Below the pieces are notes generated by a model. That model did no database searches. It was not told the DNA's origin and was given only the letters and a program-made list of their open reading frames with translations. Shown here piece after piece: positions 26,201 through 34,821 of a stretch of 64,000 nucleotides of DNA. The DNA lies in contig JAGKWU010000001.1 of assembly GCA_021151695.1 (NCBI GenBank), forward strand, positions 248,001 to 312,000. Reading direction: 5' to 3'. The stretch's first letter is position 1. Each line of letters starts with the position of its first letter. This DNA is from Cellvibrionaceae bacterium (GTDB lineage Bacteria; Pseudomonadota; Gammaproteobacteria; Pseudomonadales; Cellvibrionaceae). The position numbers were made by a program, and so were the translations under genes.

Positions 26201-26752
26201 GGGCTGTTCGCTGCCCATGGGAAAAATATCCAGCAACGAACCGCGTACCGCATATTCACCATGCTCATAGACAGTATCCACGCTGTGATAACCGGCCTTT
26301 TCAAAGTTGCGCCGCATGTTATCTATATTGATTTGCTGGCCGCGCTCTACCATCAAACTGTTGCCCATTAAATAATCGGCGGGCATCAGGCGCTGCAACA
26401 GTGATGTTACAGGCACGACCAAAATTCCCTGTTTGGTTTGGGGCAGTTTATAGAGCGTCTTTAAACGGTCAGAAATAATATCCTGGTGTGGGGAGATAGT
26501 GTCGTAGGGCAGGGTTTCCCAATCCGCGAGGTGAAGAATCTGGAAATCATCGCGCTGGTTAAAAAACGCCAGTTCAGTTTCCAAACGCAGTGCACTGCTA
26601 GTATCGGAAGCCACTACCAGGCTAAAGCCCGCAGTTTGGTAGGCTCCGTGCAATATAGCGAGCGCCTGGGCGCTGCCTTGCAGCTGGCCCCAGGACTGTT
26701 TATTGCCGGGACGAGTAGAAACGGGAGGTTTGCAAGCTGTATAAGATGCCAT
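23294..26752 (-). CDS. mfd: Transcription-repair coupling factor Mfd
   Basis: A 1152-residue ATP-dependent translocase that removes stalled RNA polymerase and recruits UvrA. The UvrB-like N-terminal region (residues about 20-330), the RNA polymerase-interaction domain (around LKIGSPVVHIDHGVGRYRGL), and the RecG-like helicase core are seen. Core motifs are Walker A GDVGFGKTEVAMRAAF, DEEHRFG, TATPIPRTL, TTIIETGIDIPNANT and HQLRGRVGRSHHQAYAY, followed by the C-terminal UvrA-regulating domain. Full length. It is divergent from sthA. Confidence 0.96.
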   Translation of the reverse strand: MASYTACKPPVSTRPGNKQSWGQLQGSAQALAILHGAYQTAGFSLVVASDTSSALRLETELAFFNQRDDFQILHLADWETLPYDTISPHQDIISDRLKTLYKLPQTKQGILVVPVTSLLQRLMPADYLMGNSLMVERGQQINIDNMRRNFEKAGYHSVDTVYEHGEYAVRGSLLDIFPMGSEQPYRLDLFDDEIETLRTFDPETQLTIEQVERIQLLPAKEFPLDKVGINRFKQHWLEKFDVDHKACSIFQDVSAGISPAGIEYYLPLFFAACSTLFDYLPDNTQVYAVGDIEKAAENFWLELLRRYESRRVDPQRPILQPKEIYLAIDEFFGHLKNYPRTFVHAQELADAADGKGLTNFATQLPPSLPIRSQAENPLGAIEAFLLAYPGRLLFCADSAGRRETLLEILGRIRVTPKLVENWQDFIDGTDRIAITVAPLEQGLLLEEPQIAVITETQLFGERVQQQRRRKQTQDNADLIVKNLTELKIGSPVVHIDHGVGRYRGLETITIEDQTNEFLTLEYADETKLYVPVTNLHLISRYSGTDEELAPLHKLGSESWQKAKRKAAEQIRDTAAELLEVYARRAARKGFAFSDPKEAYLNFVASFPFEETPDQQRAIEAVINDMLSPKPMDRLVCGDVGFGKTEVAMRAAFVASHGGKQVAILAPTTLLAQQHYESLRDRFAEWPITIEVLSRFKTNKEVDEAIKKIAEGKIDIVVGTHKLLSPEIKYKNLGLLIIDEEHRFGVRQKEQLKSLRAEIDILTLTATPIPRTLNMSMAGIRDLSIIATPPAKRLSVKTFVRPHDETIIKEAILREILRGGQVYYLHNEVSSIEKTARDLQELVPEARIAVGHGQMRERDLERVMSDFYHKRFNVMVCTTIIETGIDIPNANTIVIHRADKFGLAQLHQLRGRVGRSHHQAYAYLLTPDKRSMTPDAIKRLEAISAAEDLGAGFTLATYDMEIRGTGELLGEEQSGQIQTIGFSLYMEMLDRAVKAIRKGKVPDPTEDDSLVDVNLRIPALIPADYLPDVHSRLVMYKRLANAESEEALRELQVEMIDRFGLLPEQTKNLIRVTQIKLKAQVIGITKLEANARSGVMEFGSDTRVEPLTIVKMVQSAPLMYKLEGANKLKFNLPMDATEQRLQLVSELLNKLLP

Positions 26753-26910
26753 TGTGCGACGCTATAGATCCATTGAATGCAAGGGGGCCTATTGTACTCG
26801 CGACGCCAGAAAAAGTGGGGACTAGACCTGATTTTTACGTTAGGTATATCACCTTCACCAGCTCAAAACTTGAACAGAAAATTAGCTTTCACAATAAGCC
26901 ATAACACAAT

Positions 26911-26940
26911 ATGCCGTTTTCGTTGCTACAATAGCGGCAT
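26911..26940 (+). promoter_or_regulatory. Candidate extended -10 promoter and dyad before sthA
   Basis: TACAAT at 26927-26932 is preceded by TTGC, an extended -10. It lies within an inverted repeat, ATGCCG (26911-26916) and CGGCAT (26935-26940), which might be a repressor site. The spacing to the sthA start (26965) suits a short leader. Confidence 0.4.
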
Positions 26941-26964
26941 CATGAGCACCTAAAGGGGAATGAT

Positions 26965-28362
26965 GTGGCCAAGTATATGTACGATCTGCTGGTGATTGGC
27001 TCTGGTCCGGCGGGCGAAAGTTCTGCTATAGCCGCTGCCAAGGCGGGCAAACGAGTTGGGGTCATCGATAATCGCGGTGTAGTAGGTGGCAGTTGCGCCC
27101 ATAAAGGAACAGTTCCCTCCAAAGCGTTACGTCATGTTGTAAAACAAATTATCCAATTCAAAAGCGACAGCCTGTTTCGCGAAATTGGCGATAGTCGCCG
27201 CATCACTTACCCTCGCGTTCTGCAATCAGCGGCCCGCGTAATCCCCAAACAAGTTGAGCTGCACACCAATTTTTATGTGCGCAACCGCGTAGATGTGCTT
27301 ATCGGCCAAGCATCTTTTATTGATGCACATACACTGAGCCTGGAACTGCAAGACGGCGCCAAAGAAAAATTTACGGCTGAAAATATCATCATCGCCACCG
27401 GTTCTCGCCCCTACAGACCGACGGATGTGGATTTTAGCCATCCGCGCATTTATGACAGCGATACCATTCTGGAAATGCAACATACACCACGCCATATCAT
27501 TGTGTACGGCGCGGGCGTGATTGGTTGCGAATACGCTTCTATATTTTCAGGCCTTGGAATGCGCGTCGACCTGATCAATAACCGCGAGCGCCTGTTGTCA
27601 TTCCTCGACGATGAAATTTCCGATGCACTGAGCTATCACCTGCGCGAAAACAATGTGACGGTGCGCCACAGTGAAGAATTTGAAAAAATTGAATCGAGCG
27701 AACACAGCGTTACGCTGCATTTGAAATCTGGCAAGCGTCTTAAGGCTGACGCCATCCTCTGGTGTAACGGACGTAGCGGTAATACCGATCAACTCAACCT
27801 TGAAGCGATTGGCCTTAAAGCCGATCACCGCGGCAACCTCAAAGTAGACGAATGTTACTGTACCGGTGTCGAAAATATTTATGCCGTGGGTGATGTGATT
27901 GGCTGGCCAAGCCTCGCCAGCGCGTCTTACGGCCAGGGTCGCTCCGTGTCTGGTGGTATTCTTGGCGATGCCTGCGTTCAAGTATCTGATGTCCCTACAG
28001 GCATTTACACGTTGCCCGAAATCAGCTCCGTTGGCCGCACCGAAACCGAGTTAACGCAAGCGCGAATTCCCTACGAAGTGGGCCGTGCTCTATTCAAAAA
28101 TACGGCGCGCGGACAAATTTCCGGCGAAAACGTGGGCATGCTGAAACTGCTTTTCCATGTGGACACACTGGAAGTTCTCGGCGTCCATTGCTTTGGCGCA
28201 GAAGCCGCCGAAATTGTGCATATCGGCCAAGCGATTATGGGACAAAAAGGTGAGGGCAACAGCATCCAATATTTCCTCAGCACCACTTTTAACTACCCAA
28301 CTATGGCTGAGGCCTATCGCATTGCTGCACTGGACGGCATGAATAGAGTTAGTCGTCGCTAA
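26965..28362 (+). CDS. sthA: Soluble pyridine nucleotide transhydrogenase (SthA)
   Basis: A 465-residue flavoprotein that exchanges reducing equivalents between NADPH and NAD in the cytoplasm. The FAD motif is DLLVIGSGPAGESSAIAAAK. At the redox-active disulfide position of the family the sequence is SCAHKGTVPSKAL, where threonine replaces the second cysteine; this loss is normal for SthA and separates it from lipoamide dehydrogenase. The NAD motif is VYGAGVIGCEYASIFSGLG. The start is GTG at 26965, with AGGGG seven bases upstream; ATG at 26977 is an alternative. Confidence 0.93.
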   Translation: MAKYMYDLLVIGSGPAGESSAIAAAKAGKRVGVIDNRGVVGGSCAHKGTVPSKALRHVVKQIIQFKSDSLFREIGDSRRITYPRVLQSAARVIPKQVELHTNFYVRNRVDVLIGQASFIDAHTLSLELQDGAKEKFTAENIIIATGSRPYRPTDVDFSHPRIYDSDTILEMQHTPRHIIVYGAGVIGCEYASIFSGLGMRVDLINNRERLLSFLDDEISDALSYHLRENNVTVRHSEEFEKIESSEHSVTLHLKSGKRLKADAILWCNGRSGNTDQLNLEAIGLKADHRGNLKVDECYCTGVENIYAVGDVIGWPSLASASYGQGRSVSGGILGDACVQVSDVPTGIYTLPEISSVGRTETELTQARIPYEVGRALFKNTARGQISGENVGMLKLLFHVDTLEVLGVHCFGAEAAEIVHIGQAIMGQKGEGNSIQYFLSTTFNYPTMAEAYRIAALDGMNRVSRR

Positions 28363-28366
28363 ATAT

Positions 28367-28395
28367 AAAAAAGCCCGCGATTTGCGGGCTTTTTT
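28367..28395. terminator. Bidirectional terminator after sthA
   Basis: Arms AAAAAAGCCCGC and GCGGGCTTTTTT with loop GATTT between two convergent genes. Confidence 0.9.
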
Positions 28396-28413
28396 ATGCG
28401 TGATCATTAATGG

Positions 28414-28758
28414 TCATTTCGCTTTTAAGGCATCTTCCGACATTTCCACTTCTTCTTTGATAATGATCTCTTTATCCGGATGGTATTTCGGTTTTACCAC
28501 ACTGTGGATCACATGATCATTTTCAAAATACACCACAAAATTTTCGTATTCCCAGCTTGAAATGGGTGGCTTACCCTTTGCGGGATTTTCTTTTTGCGGA
28601 GCGCCAAACTGGCTTTTTACGGCAGCCATGGTCATACCTGTTGCAGGCTTGGCGGCTGCTTGCGATTCAGGTGTTTGTTCGCCAACAGGCACTTTTATAT
28701 CCTCCGCAAAAGCGCACAGGCTGACGCAGGTTAATGCGCTCAATATAAATCGATACAT
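28414..28758 (-). CDS. Small secreted protein with an SmpA/OmlA-like core
   Basis: A 114-residue protein with a signal peptide (MYRFILSALTCVSLCAFA, cleavage about residue 18). The mature part has MTMAAVKSQFGAPQKENPAKG and then WEYENFVVYFENDHVIHSVV, a pattern like the small BamE/SmpA fold (helix, then three-strand sheet). The tail is rich in charged residues. The position between sthA and a PilZ gene is familiar from Pseudomonas. The function is unknown. It is preceded by GGAGAGTG. Confidence 0.72.
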   Translation of the reverse strand: MYRFILSALTCVSLCAFAEDIKVPVGEQTPESQAAAKPATGMTMAAVKSQFGAPQKENPAKGKPPISSWEYENFVVYFENDHVIHSVVKPKYHPDKEIIIKEEVEMSEDALKAK

Positions 28759-28819
28759 AGCACTCTCCTTAAAGGCAGCTAATCACTAAAAGCGGCAGTC
28801 ACTGCCACCAAAATTTGAA

Positions 28820-29389
28820 TTAATTGTATTGCTGGGTGCGGCGTTTTTCAGCCATCTGGGCACGCATAATCTGCTGACCAATCAATTGCTGGTGACTTTC
28901 GGTAATGCGATGGAATTTTGCGCCCAACTGAAACTCACCACTGTTATTGGGCTCGCAACGAATCACTTTGGCAAAGACGGTCAATCCCGCATTACTAGGC
29001 AAAAATACCAGACGCATGGCGATATATTGGCCAATCTCAACGGCCTTGCTGCTGCCAAAGGCAATACCGCCTTCACTCAGGTTGACGGTACGTATGGTTT
29101 TGGAAGGAGGTTGCGGTTTTTGGTCAGACATTAACTGTTGACCAATGAGCTCTATTTTGCGATTGAGGTTGTGCAAATATTCAGCAAGCGGACGACTCAA
29201 CTCTTTAATCTGGTATAGATATTGGGCGTTCTCGCTATCAATTTTGCGCAACTCACCGTAGAGCTTTAGGGAGTTGGCATTACTAAACAGCACCTCCGAT
29301 TGCCCGCTGTCGGCCACTTGTTCATCGACAAGCTTGAATTCCAGGGCAATGGTTTCATCGATGCGAAAAAAACTACGGCGTTCGGACAT
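28820..29389 (-). CDS. PilZ domain protein
   Basis: A 189-residue cytoplasmic protein. The N-terminal RRSFFRIDETIALEFKLVD and the middle TVNLSEGGIAFGSS carry the RxxxR and (D/N)xSxxG motifs of PilZ domains, the c-di-GMP binding signature: here RSFFR and NLSEGG. A helical stretch lies between the two motifs (residues 40-100). It may sense c-di-GMP, but which process it controls cannot be told. It is upstream of the small secreted protein gene, on the same strand. Confidence 0.82.
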   Translation of the reverse strand: MSERRSFFRIDETIALEFKLVDEQVADSGQSEVLFSNANSLKLYGELRKIDSENAQYLYQIKELSRPLAEYLHNLNRKIELIGQQLMSDQKPQPPSKTIRTVNLSEGGIAFGSSKAVEIGQYIAMRLVFLPSNAGLTVFAKVIRCEPNNSGEFQLGAKFHRITESHQQLIGQQIMRAQMAEKRRTQQYN

Positions 29390-29518
29390 GGGTAATTACT
29401 CAACTTGAAACACCTATAACCATAGCACAAAGCCCAAAGTTGTCCTGCAAATCCGCTTGACCGGGCTTTTGCCAAACGCTGCTTGTACTCTGAGAGCGAC
29501 TTGGGTTTAATGCGCCCC

Positions 29519-30757
29519 ATGACTAAAAATATCCCCCTTTACATAGGCTTGCGCTACACCAGAGCCAAGCGCCGCAACCAGTTCATCTCCTTTATCAGCG
29601 CTTTTTCACTGATAGGCATGGCCTTGGGTGTAATGGCGCTCATCATAGTGATGTCGGTGATGAACGGCCTGGACCACGAGATGAAGCAACGTTTGCTCAG
29701 CGTGATTCCGCATGGTTACATCAGCCGCACGCCAGCGCTGGACAATTGGGAGGCTGTGGCAAAGCAAATCAAGCAGCATCCGAAAGTCGTGGGCTCAGCA
29801 CCCTACATTGGTAGCGAAGCATTAATTAGCTATTCAGGCGGCATCCAGGGCGTGCAACTGCAAGGTATTTTGCCCGAGGCGGAAAGCAAGATCTCCGTGA
29901 TTGAAAAGCATATGCTCGCCGGCGCCCTGGCCGACCTTCACCCTGGCGAATTCGGCGTGGTGATGGGCAGTTTGCTGGCTCGCCAGCTTGGGCTGGCACT
30001 GGGCGATAAGGTTGTCATCACTTCACCGGACATCAACATAACTCCCGCCGGTATTTTTCCCCGCAATAAAAGTTTTACGCTAGTAGCAGTGTTCGAAGTC
30101 GGCGCACAAGTGGATCAGGATTTAGTGATGATCCATATAGAGGATGCGCAAAAATTTTTCCGCGTGCAGGGCGCACAGGGATTACATGTCAAAGTCACGG
30201 ATCTCTATGAAGCCGGGCGGGTGATGAGCGAGCTCGCCAAACAATTGGGCGATGGCTATTCCGTCAAAGATTGGAGCCAAACCCAGGGCAGCCTGTTTCA
30301 ATCAGTGCGTATGGAAAAAATGGTAACCGGCACCCTGTTAAATATCCTTATTTTTATCGCTGTTTTTAATATTGTTTCCAGCCTGGTATTGATGGTTGCC
30401 GACAAACGCTCCGATATCGCCGTGCTGCGCACGCTTGGCCTCACCGCACGCCAGGTAATGGGTATTTTTATTGTGCAAGGCAGTGCGGTAGGCATTGCCG
30501 GCACACTCATTGGCGCAGTCATCGGCTGTATTGTTGCGCTTACACTTAATTCTATTATGGTGTTGATGGAGAAATTATTCGGTTTTCATTTTTTTGATCC
30601 CGATGTCTACTTTATCAGCGGCTTGCCGTCAGTGCTCTTGTGGCAAGACGTATTGGTCATCTGCAGCACCGCACTTTTTCTAAGTTTTTTAGCCACGCTT
30701 TATCCAGCCTATCGCGCTGGCAAAATCGAGCCGGCCGAGGCATTGCGTTATGAATAA
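29519..30757 (+). CDS. lolC: Lipoprotein-releasing ABC transporter permease LolC
   Basis: A 412-residue inner-membrane protein with the LolC/E layout: TM1 at about residues 22-45 (FISAFSLIGMALGVMALIIVMSVMNG region), a periplasmic domain of about 220 residues, and three TM segments near the C-terminus (FtsX-like domain), ending YPAYRAGKIEPAEALRYE. With LolD and LolE it extracts outer-membrane lipoproteins and hands them to LolA. The start is ATG 29519; 29510 is nearly as likely. It overlaps lolD by 8 bp. Confidence 0.9.
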   Translation: MTKNIPLYIGLRYTRAKRRNQFISFISAFSLIGMALGVMALIIVMSVMNGLDHEMKQRLLSVIPHGYISRTPALDNWEAVAKQIKQHPKVVGSAPYIGSEALISYSGGIQGVQLQGILPEAESKISVIEKHMLAGALADLHPGEFGVVMGSLLARQLGLALGDKVVITSPDINITPAGIFPRNKSFTLVAVFEVGAQVDQDLVMIHIEDAQKFFRVQGAQGLHVKVTDLYEAGRVMSELAKQLGDGYSVKDWSQTQGSLFQSVRMEKMVTGTLLNILIFIAVFNIVSSLVLMVADKRSDIAVLRTLGLTARQVMGIFIVQGSAVGIAGTLIGAVIGCIVALTLNSIMVLMEKLFGFHFFDPDVYFISGLPSVLLWQDVLVICSTALFLSFLATLYPAYRAGKIEPAEALRYE

Positions 30758-31430
30758 ATCCGTTCCTGTACTCTCTTGCAAACAGGTCACCAAACACTAC
30801 GGCGAAGGCAATCTTGCCGTCAGTGTATTGCAGGGTATCGATATGGCGATTTATCCCGGTGAGCGCGTCGCTATCGTGGGTGCATCTGGCTCAGGAAAAT
30901 CCACACTATTGAATATTCTCGGGGGACTGGATGTACCCGATAAAGGCGAAGTGAGCGTAGCCGGCGAATTGCTATCTGCTATGAGCGCCGATGAACGCGG
31001 TTTTTTACGCAATCGCAAGCTGGGATTTGTTTATCAGTTCCACCATTTGTTACCGGAATTTACAGCTCTCGAAAATGCTGCTATGCCGTTATTGATTGGC
31101 AAAATGCCGCAAGCGCAAGCAAAAGAAAAAGCCGCCGCTATGCTGCAGCGCGTGGGACTCGGTCATCGCCTCGAACATAAGCCCTCTGAGCTATCAGGTG
31201 GCGAACGCCAACGCGTAGCCATCGCTCGCGCACTGGTCACATCACCTGCCTGTGTGTTAATGGATGAACCCACAGGCAATCTGGATTCGCACAATGCCGA
31301 AAGCATCCAGCAACTTATGCTGGAATTAAACCGATCCATTGGTACCAGCTTTATTGTGGTCACTCACGATCTCCATCTCGCCGCCAAGATGGATAAAACG
31401 CTCACATTGAATGATGGCGTTTTGTCATGA
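30750..31430 (+). CDS. lolD: Lipoprotein-releasing ABC transporter ATPase LolD
   Basis: A 226-residue ABC ATPase with Walker A GASGSGKST (44-52), signature LSGGERQRVAIARAL, Walker B CVLMDEPTGNLD and switch histidine VVTHD. The QFHHLLPEFTALENA segment between Walker A and signature is the LolD hallmark. It powers LolCE in the inner membrane. It overlaps both flanking genes by a few bases, so lolCDE is one coupled operon. Confidence 0.95.
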   Translation: MNKSVPVLSCKQVTKHYGEGNLAVSVLQGIDMAIYPGERVAIVGASGSGKSTLLNILGGLDVPDKGEVSVAGELLSAMSADERGFLRNRKLGFVYQFHHLLPEFTALENAAMPLLIGKMPQAQAKEKAAAMLQRVGLGHRLEHKPSELSGGERQRVAIARALVTSPACVLMDEPTGNLDSHNAESIQQLMLELNRSIGTSFIVVTHDLHLAAKMDKTLTLNDGVLS

Positions 31431-32680
31431 GTTTTTTTAGCAGCTGCTTTAATAAGTTCACTTTTTTAGTGGGGGCGCGCTACAGCATATCGCGCCGCCA
31501 CAGCCAGTTGGTGTCGTTTATTTCGCGCTTATCTACGGCGGGGCTAGTTATCGGCGTTGCGCTGTTGATTGTGGTGATGTCGGTGATGAATGGCTTTGAT
31601 CGCGAGTTGCGCGAACGCATTCTCGGTATTTTGCCGCAGGCGATGATTTTTCACCGCGAAGGCATCGCTGACCCGGAAACGCTTATTGCCCAGCTTAAGC
31701 AAGATAAGCACGTGTTGGAAGCAGCACCCTTTGTTCAGATCCAGGGATTACTTTCCTACCAGAAACATGTAGCACCGATAAACCTATTTGGTATTGATCC
31801 CACCAGGGAATCCAAAATCAGCGTGATCGAACAGTCGCTACCCAACGGCAGCTTTGCGCAACTCAATCAAAGCGCCAATGCCGTTATTATCGGACAAGGT
31901 GTTGCAGACAAACTGCAAGCCAAAACTGGCGATAAAATTACACTCATTGTTCCTCGTAGCAGTGAGACAAATTCCGCGCCCGGCATTTTAATGCTGGAGG
32001 TGGTCGCCATTCTCAAAAGCAACACCAATGTCGATCAATCATTGGCGCTAATGAGTTTGAATGCTGCTTCGCAAGCCTCGGAATTTCCCGGCAGGGTGAG
32101 CGGTGTTCGCTTGAAGTTAGATGATCTGTTTGCTGCACCCCAAGTCGTTTTTGCTGCAGTTAACGCGCTGCCAGCAGGTTATTACGGCTCTGATTGGACG
32201 CGTACCCACGGCACTATTTACGATGCGATTCATATGTCAAAGCAACTGGTCGGCATGCTGTTGTTTTTGATTATTGCTATTGCCGCGTTTAACCTGGTTT
32301 CAACATTAATCATGGTGGTAGTCGACAAGCAGGGCGACATAGCCATACTGCGCACCCAGGGTGCATCCAGCAAAGAAATCATCGGGATATTTATGGTGCA
32401 GGGTGGATTGATTGGGCTGACAGGTACCAGTGTAGGCGCCATCCTGGGAATTTTATTGTCGCTGGTAGTGACCGATATAGTGCGCGGTTTTGAGCATTTA
32501 ACCGGCATTCAGTTTTTGCATTCGGATGTTTATCCAATTAGCTACCTGCCATCGGATTTGCAGCTGAGTGATGCACTTCAAGTATCACTGACATCCCTGG
32601 TTATTTGTTTTTTCGCCGCACTTTATCCCGCCTGGCGCGCAAGCCGGGTTCATCCAGCGGAAGCATTACGCTTCGAATAA
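31427..32680 (+). CDS. lolE: Lipoprotein-releasing ABC transporter permease LolE
   Basis: A 417-residue homologue of LolC with the same layout: VGARYSISRRHSQLVSFISR and TM1 at about 30-55, a periplasmic domain, then three TM segments and the ending YPAWRASRVHPAEALRFE. The ATGA overlap with lolD shows coupling. The presence of two permeases (LolC and LolE) rather than a single LolF fits the classical gammaproteobacterial transporter. Confidence 0.9.
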   Translation: MSFFSSCFNKFTFLVGARYSISRRHSQLVSFISRLSTAGLVIGVALLIVVMSVMNGFDRELRERILGILPQAMIFHREGIADPETLIAQLKQDKHVLEAAPFVQIQGLLSYQKHVAPINLFGIDPTRESKISVIEQSLPNGSFAQLNQSANAVIIGQGVADKLQAKTGDKITLIVPRSSETNSAPGILMLEVVAILKSNTNVDQSLALMSLNAASQASEFPGRVSGVRLKLDDLFAAPQVVFAAVNALPAGYYGSDWTRTHGTIYDAIHMSKQLVGMLLFLIIAIAAFNLVSTLIMVVVDKQGDIAILRTQGASSKEIIGIFMVQGGLIGLTGTSVGAILGILLSLVVTDIVRGFEHLTGIQFLHSDVYPISYLPSDLQLSDALQVSLTSLVICFFAALYPAWRASRVHPAEALRFE

Positions 32681-32712
32681 TTCGCATTTTTTGTCTATGG
32701 TGCAGCTGCTTT

Positions 32713-33240
32713 TTACGGCGTAATTTTTTTATGGCGTAATTGGCGGGCGCGCCATTTTCTTTTCACACTCCAATGCCAAAAAAAATTGGCAGACACATAA
32801 GCCATTGGAGCCAGTATCAATTGGCTGATCACCGAACCCAATAAATAAGGCTTCCAGATCAGTGCCAGTTCGTGCACAAAACCATTCCAGGTAAATTCAA
32901 TTGTGGATACAGGCTCCACTTGTAGCACCCAGCAACCCAGGTAATAAACTGACGTCATGATAAAGGGTAGGGTGATAGGGTTTGCGATCCATACCACCGC
33001 AATAATCAAGGGCAAATTACAGCGTGCAAACAACGCGATCACCGCAGCCAGCGGCGTGTGCATGGGAATTGGGGGCAGAAGAGCAATCAATATTCCCCAA
33101 AAACAGGCCAGCGAGGCCGAGCGGCGATTTAAATGAAACAAATTTGGATCATCCAGATGATCACCCAAAAAGCGCAGGGATTTACTACCTTTTAATTTTT
33201 CGGCAGAGGGCATGTACTTTTTAAACGAACGTCGGGACAT
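32713..33240 (-). CDS. DUF2062 membrane protein
   Basis: A 175-residue protein of the DUF2062 family, with the conserved RRSASLACFWGILIALLPPI and ANPITLPFIMTSVYYLG. About three hydrophobic segments and a basic C-terminus (KRKWRARQLRHKK) place it in the inner membrane. The function is unknown. In Pseudomonas a member lies at the same place after lolE. It is convergent with lolE. Confidence 0.88.
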   Translation of the reverse strand: MSRRSFKKYMPSAEKLKGSKSLRFLGDHLDDPNLFHLNRRSASLACFWGILIALLPPIPMHTPLAAVIALFARCNLPLIIAVVWIANPITLPFIMTSVYYLGCWVLQVEPVSTIEFTWNGFVHELALIWKPYLLGSVISQLILAPMAYVSANFFWHWSVKRKWRARQLRHKKITP

Positions 33241-33378
33241 AACTGAAACAAAATCCGCTCAGGGATGAAACCTATATAACGAATCCGCAACATTTGTCTG
33301 CTCGCTGGACCACCGTTATTACCGCTTCATAATTCTTATATGCAGTGAATTGCCCAGCGCCGCCGGGCAAAACTTGTT

Positions 33379-34104
33379 TTATTTGTCGAGATTACCAGCA
33401 TGGAGGCCACACTCTTTTTTGGTGGCCTCTTCCCACCACCAGCGACCAGCGCGCTCGTGCTCACCAGGACCTACCGGGCGCGTGCAAGGCTCGCAACCTA
33501 TAGAAACAAAGCCGCGGTCGTGCAACTCGTTGTAGGGCGCTTCGCACATGCGAATATAATCCCACACATCCTTGGAGCTCCAATTGGCCAAGGGATTAAA
33601 CTTGGTCAGAGTTGCACCTGAACGAGCGAACAACTTGTCATCTTGAATAACGGGGATTTCAGAGCGAGTAGGGCTTTGGTCTTTGCGCTGACCGGTGATC
33701 CAGGCATCTACGGTAGCGAGCTTGCGGCGCAATGGCTCGGTTTTACGGATACCGCAGCATTCGTGGTGGCCATCCTCATAAAAACTGAACAGGCCTTTTT
33801 CAGTGGTAAGCTTGCTGAGCGCAGCGTTATCAGGCGTCATCACTTCAATCTTGATGCCATAATGCTTGCGAACCTTATCCAGAAAACGATAAGTTTCCGG
33901 GTGAAGGCGACCGGTATCCAGACAGAACACCTGTACATCCGGGCGATAATTACGGGCCATTTCAATCAGCGCCACATCTTCAGCACCGCTAAAAGAGATA
34001 GCAATATTCTCGAATTGATTGAGGGCGTATTTGATAATTTTTTGCGGCGACTGGCTTTGCAGTTGCTGCTCAATATCCACTATCGAAATTAAAGAATCAG
34101 TCAT
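33379..34104 (-). CDS. cysH: Assimilatory adenylyl-sulfate (APS/PAPS) reductase CysH
   Basis: A 241-residue cytoplasmic enzyme of sulfate assimilation that reduces activated sulfate to sulfite with thioredoxin. The PP-loop-like motif SFSGAEDVAL is followed by VFCLDTGRLHPETY. Two cysteine pairs (HECCGIRK and GCEPCTRP) show that it carries a 4Fe-4S cluster, so APS rather than PAPS is the likely substrate. The C-terminal KECGLH supplies the catalytic cysteine. No other cys gene is nearby. Confidence 0.93.
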   Translation of the reverse strand: MTDSLISIVDIEQQLQSQSPQKIIKYALNQFENIAISFSGAEDVALIEMARNYRPDVQVFCLDTGRLHPETYRFLDKVRKHYGIKIEVMTPDNAALSKLTTEKGLFSFYEDGHHECCGIRKTEPLRRKLATVDAWITGQRKDQSPTRSEIPVIQDDKLFARSGATLTKFNPLANWSSKDVWDYIRMCEAPYNELHDRGFVSIGCEPCTRPVGPGEHERAGRWWWEEATKKECGLHAGNLDK

Positions 34105-34258
34105 AATCAGGATTTCTAGTAGTTAACACAGGTGGAGCACGAATGGGCGCTAAGAATAGCAGAGCGAGCCCAAAAACTCTTGCCCACAAGACGTCTAAAT
34201 GGCCAGATTTTTTTGGGCCAAATTAGTGCAAATATCTGAATTATCGAGGAATAACCGT

Positions 34259-34287
34259 TTGTCGTTATTTCTCATCTTTGCTATATT
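34259..34287 (+). promoter_or_regulatory. Promoter of the nuo operon
   Basis: TTGTCG (34259-34264), a 17-bp spacer and TATATT (34282-34287). The -10 is preceded by TTTGC, which makes an extended -10. It lies about 90 bp upstream of nuoA and is the only good sigma70-type promoter seen in the 275-bp spacer. Confidence 0.65.
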
Positions 34288-34379
34288 ACCCCCCGCTTTT
34301 GTAGGGTATGCGGCATTTTGGCTATTTTTTATACCAACTGCGCATTTTGTTTTCTCTTTCCTTCGTTAGGGTGATTCGC

Positions 34380-34808
34380 TTGCCAACATCCCCGGAAAAC
34401 ATTACTGATTTTTGGTCAATTGCTGCCTATATCGGCGGTGTGATTTTCCTCCTGGCCTTCATGCTCGGTATCCCATGGCTCCTCGGTGGACGCGCTTGGG
34501 GTAGAGCCAAAAACGATCCTTTCGAATCAGGTGTAGTCTCCCAAGGTGGAGCCCGTCTGCGTCTCTCGGCCAAGTTTTATCTGGTTGCCATGTTCTTTGT
34601 AATCTTCGACGTTGAAGCCCTGTATCTCTATGCTTGGTCAGTGTCTGTACGCGAGAGCGGCTGGATTGGTTTCGCCGAAGCTGTTTTGTTTATCGCCATT
34701 CTGCTGGCTGGCCTTTACTACCTTGTCCGCATCGGCGGCCTGGATTGGGCTCCTGCACAGCGCCGTCGTCGCGCCGAGCATATCGCCGCCGAGCAATCAG
34801 CAGAATAA
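34380..34808 (+). CDS. nuoA: NADH-quinone oxidoreductase subunit A
   Basis: A 142-residue membrane subunit of complex I with three TM segments and the conserved KNDPFESGV loop followed by RLRLSAKFYLVAMFFVIFDVEA. The start is probably TTG at 34380, which has AGGG at good spacing and gives the N-terminus expected from Pseudomonas NuoA; the frame upstream looks noncoding. It is the first gene of the nuo operon. Confidence 0.93.
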   Translation: MPTSPENITDFWSIAAYIGGVIFLLAFMLGIPWLLGGRAWGRAKNDPFESGVVSQGGARLRLSAKFYLVAMFFVIFDVEALYLYAWSVSVRESGWIGFAEAVLFIAILLAGLYYLVRIGGLDWAPAQRRRRAEHIAAEQSAE

Positions 34809-34821
34809 TTGAGGTCTTGCA

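Noticed and set aside
26965..28362. Lipoamide dehydrogenase or glutathione reductase
   Set aside because: The second redox cysteine is replaced by threonine (KGTVPSK), as in SthA.
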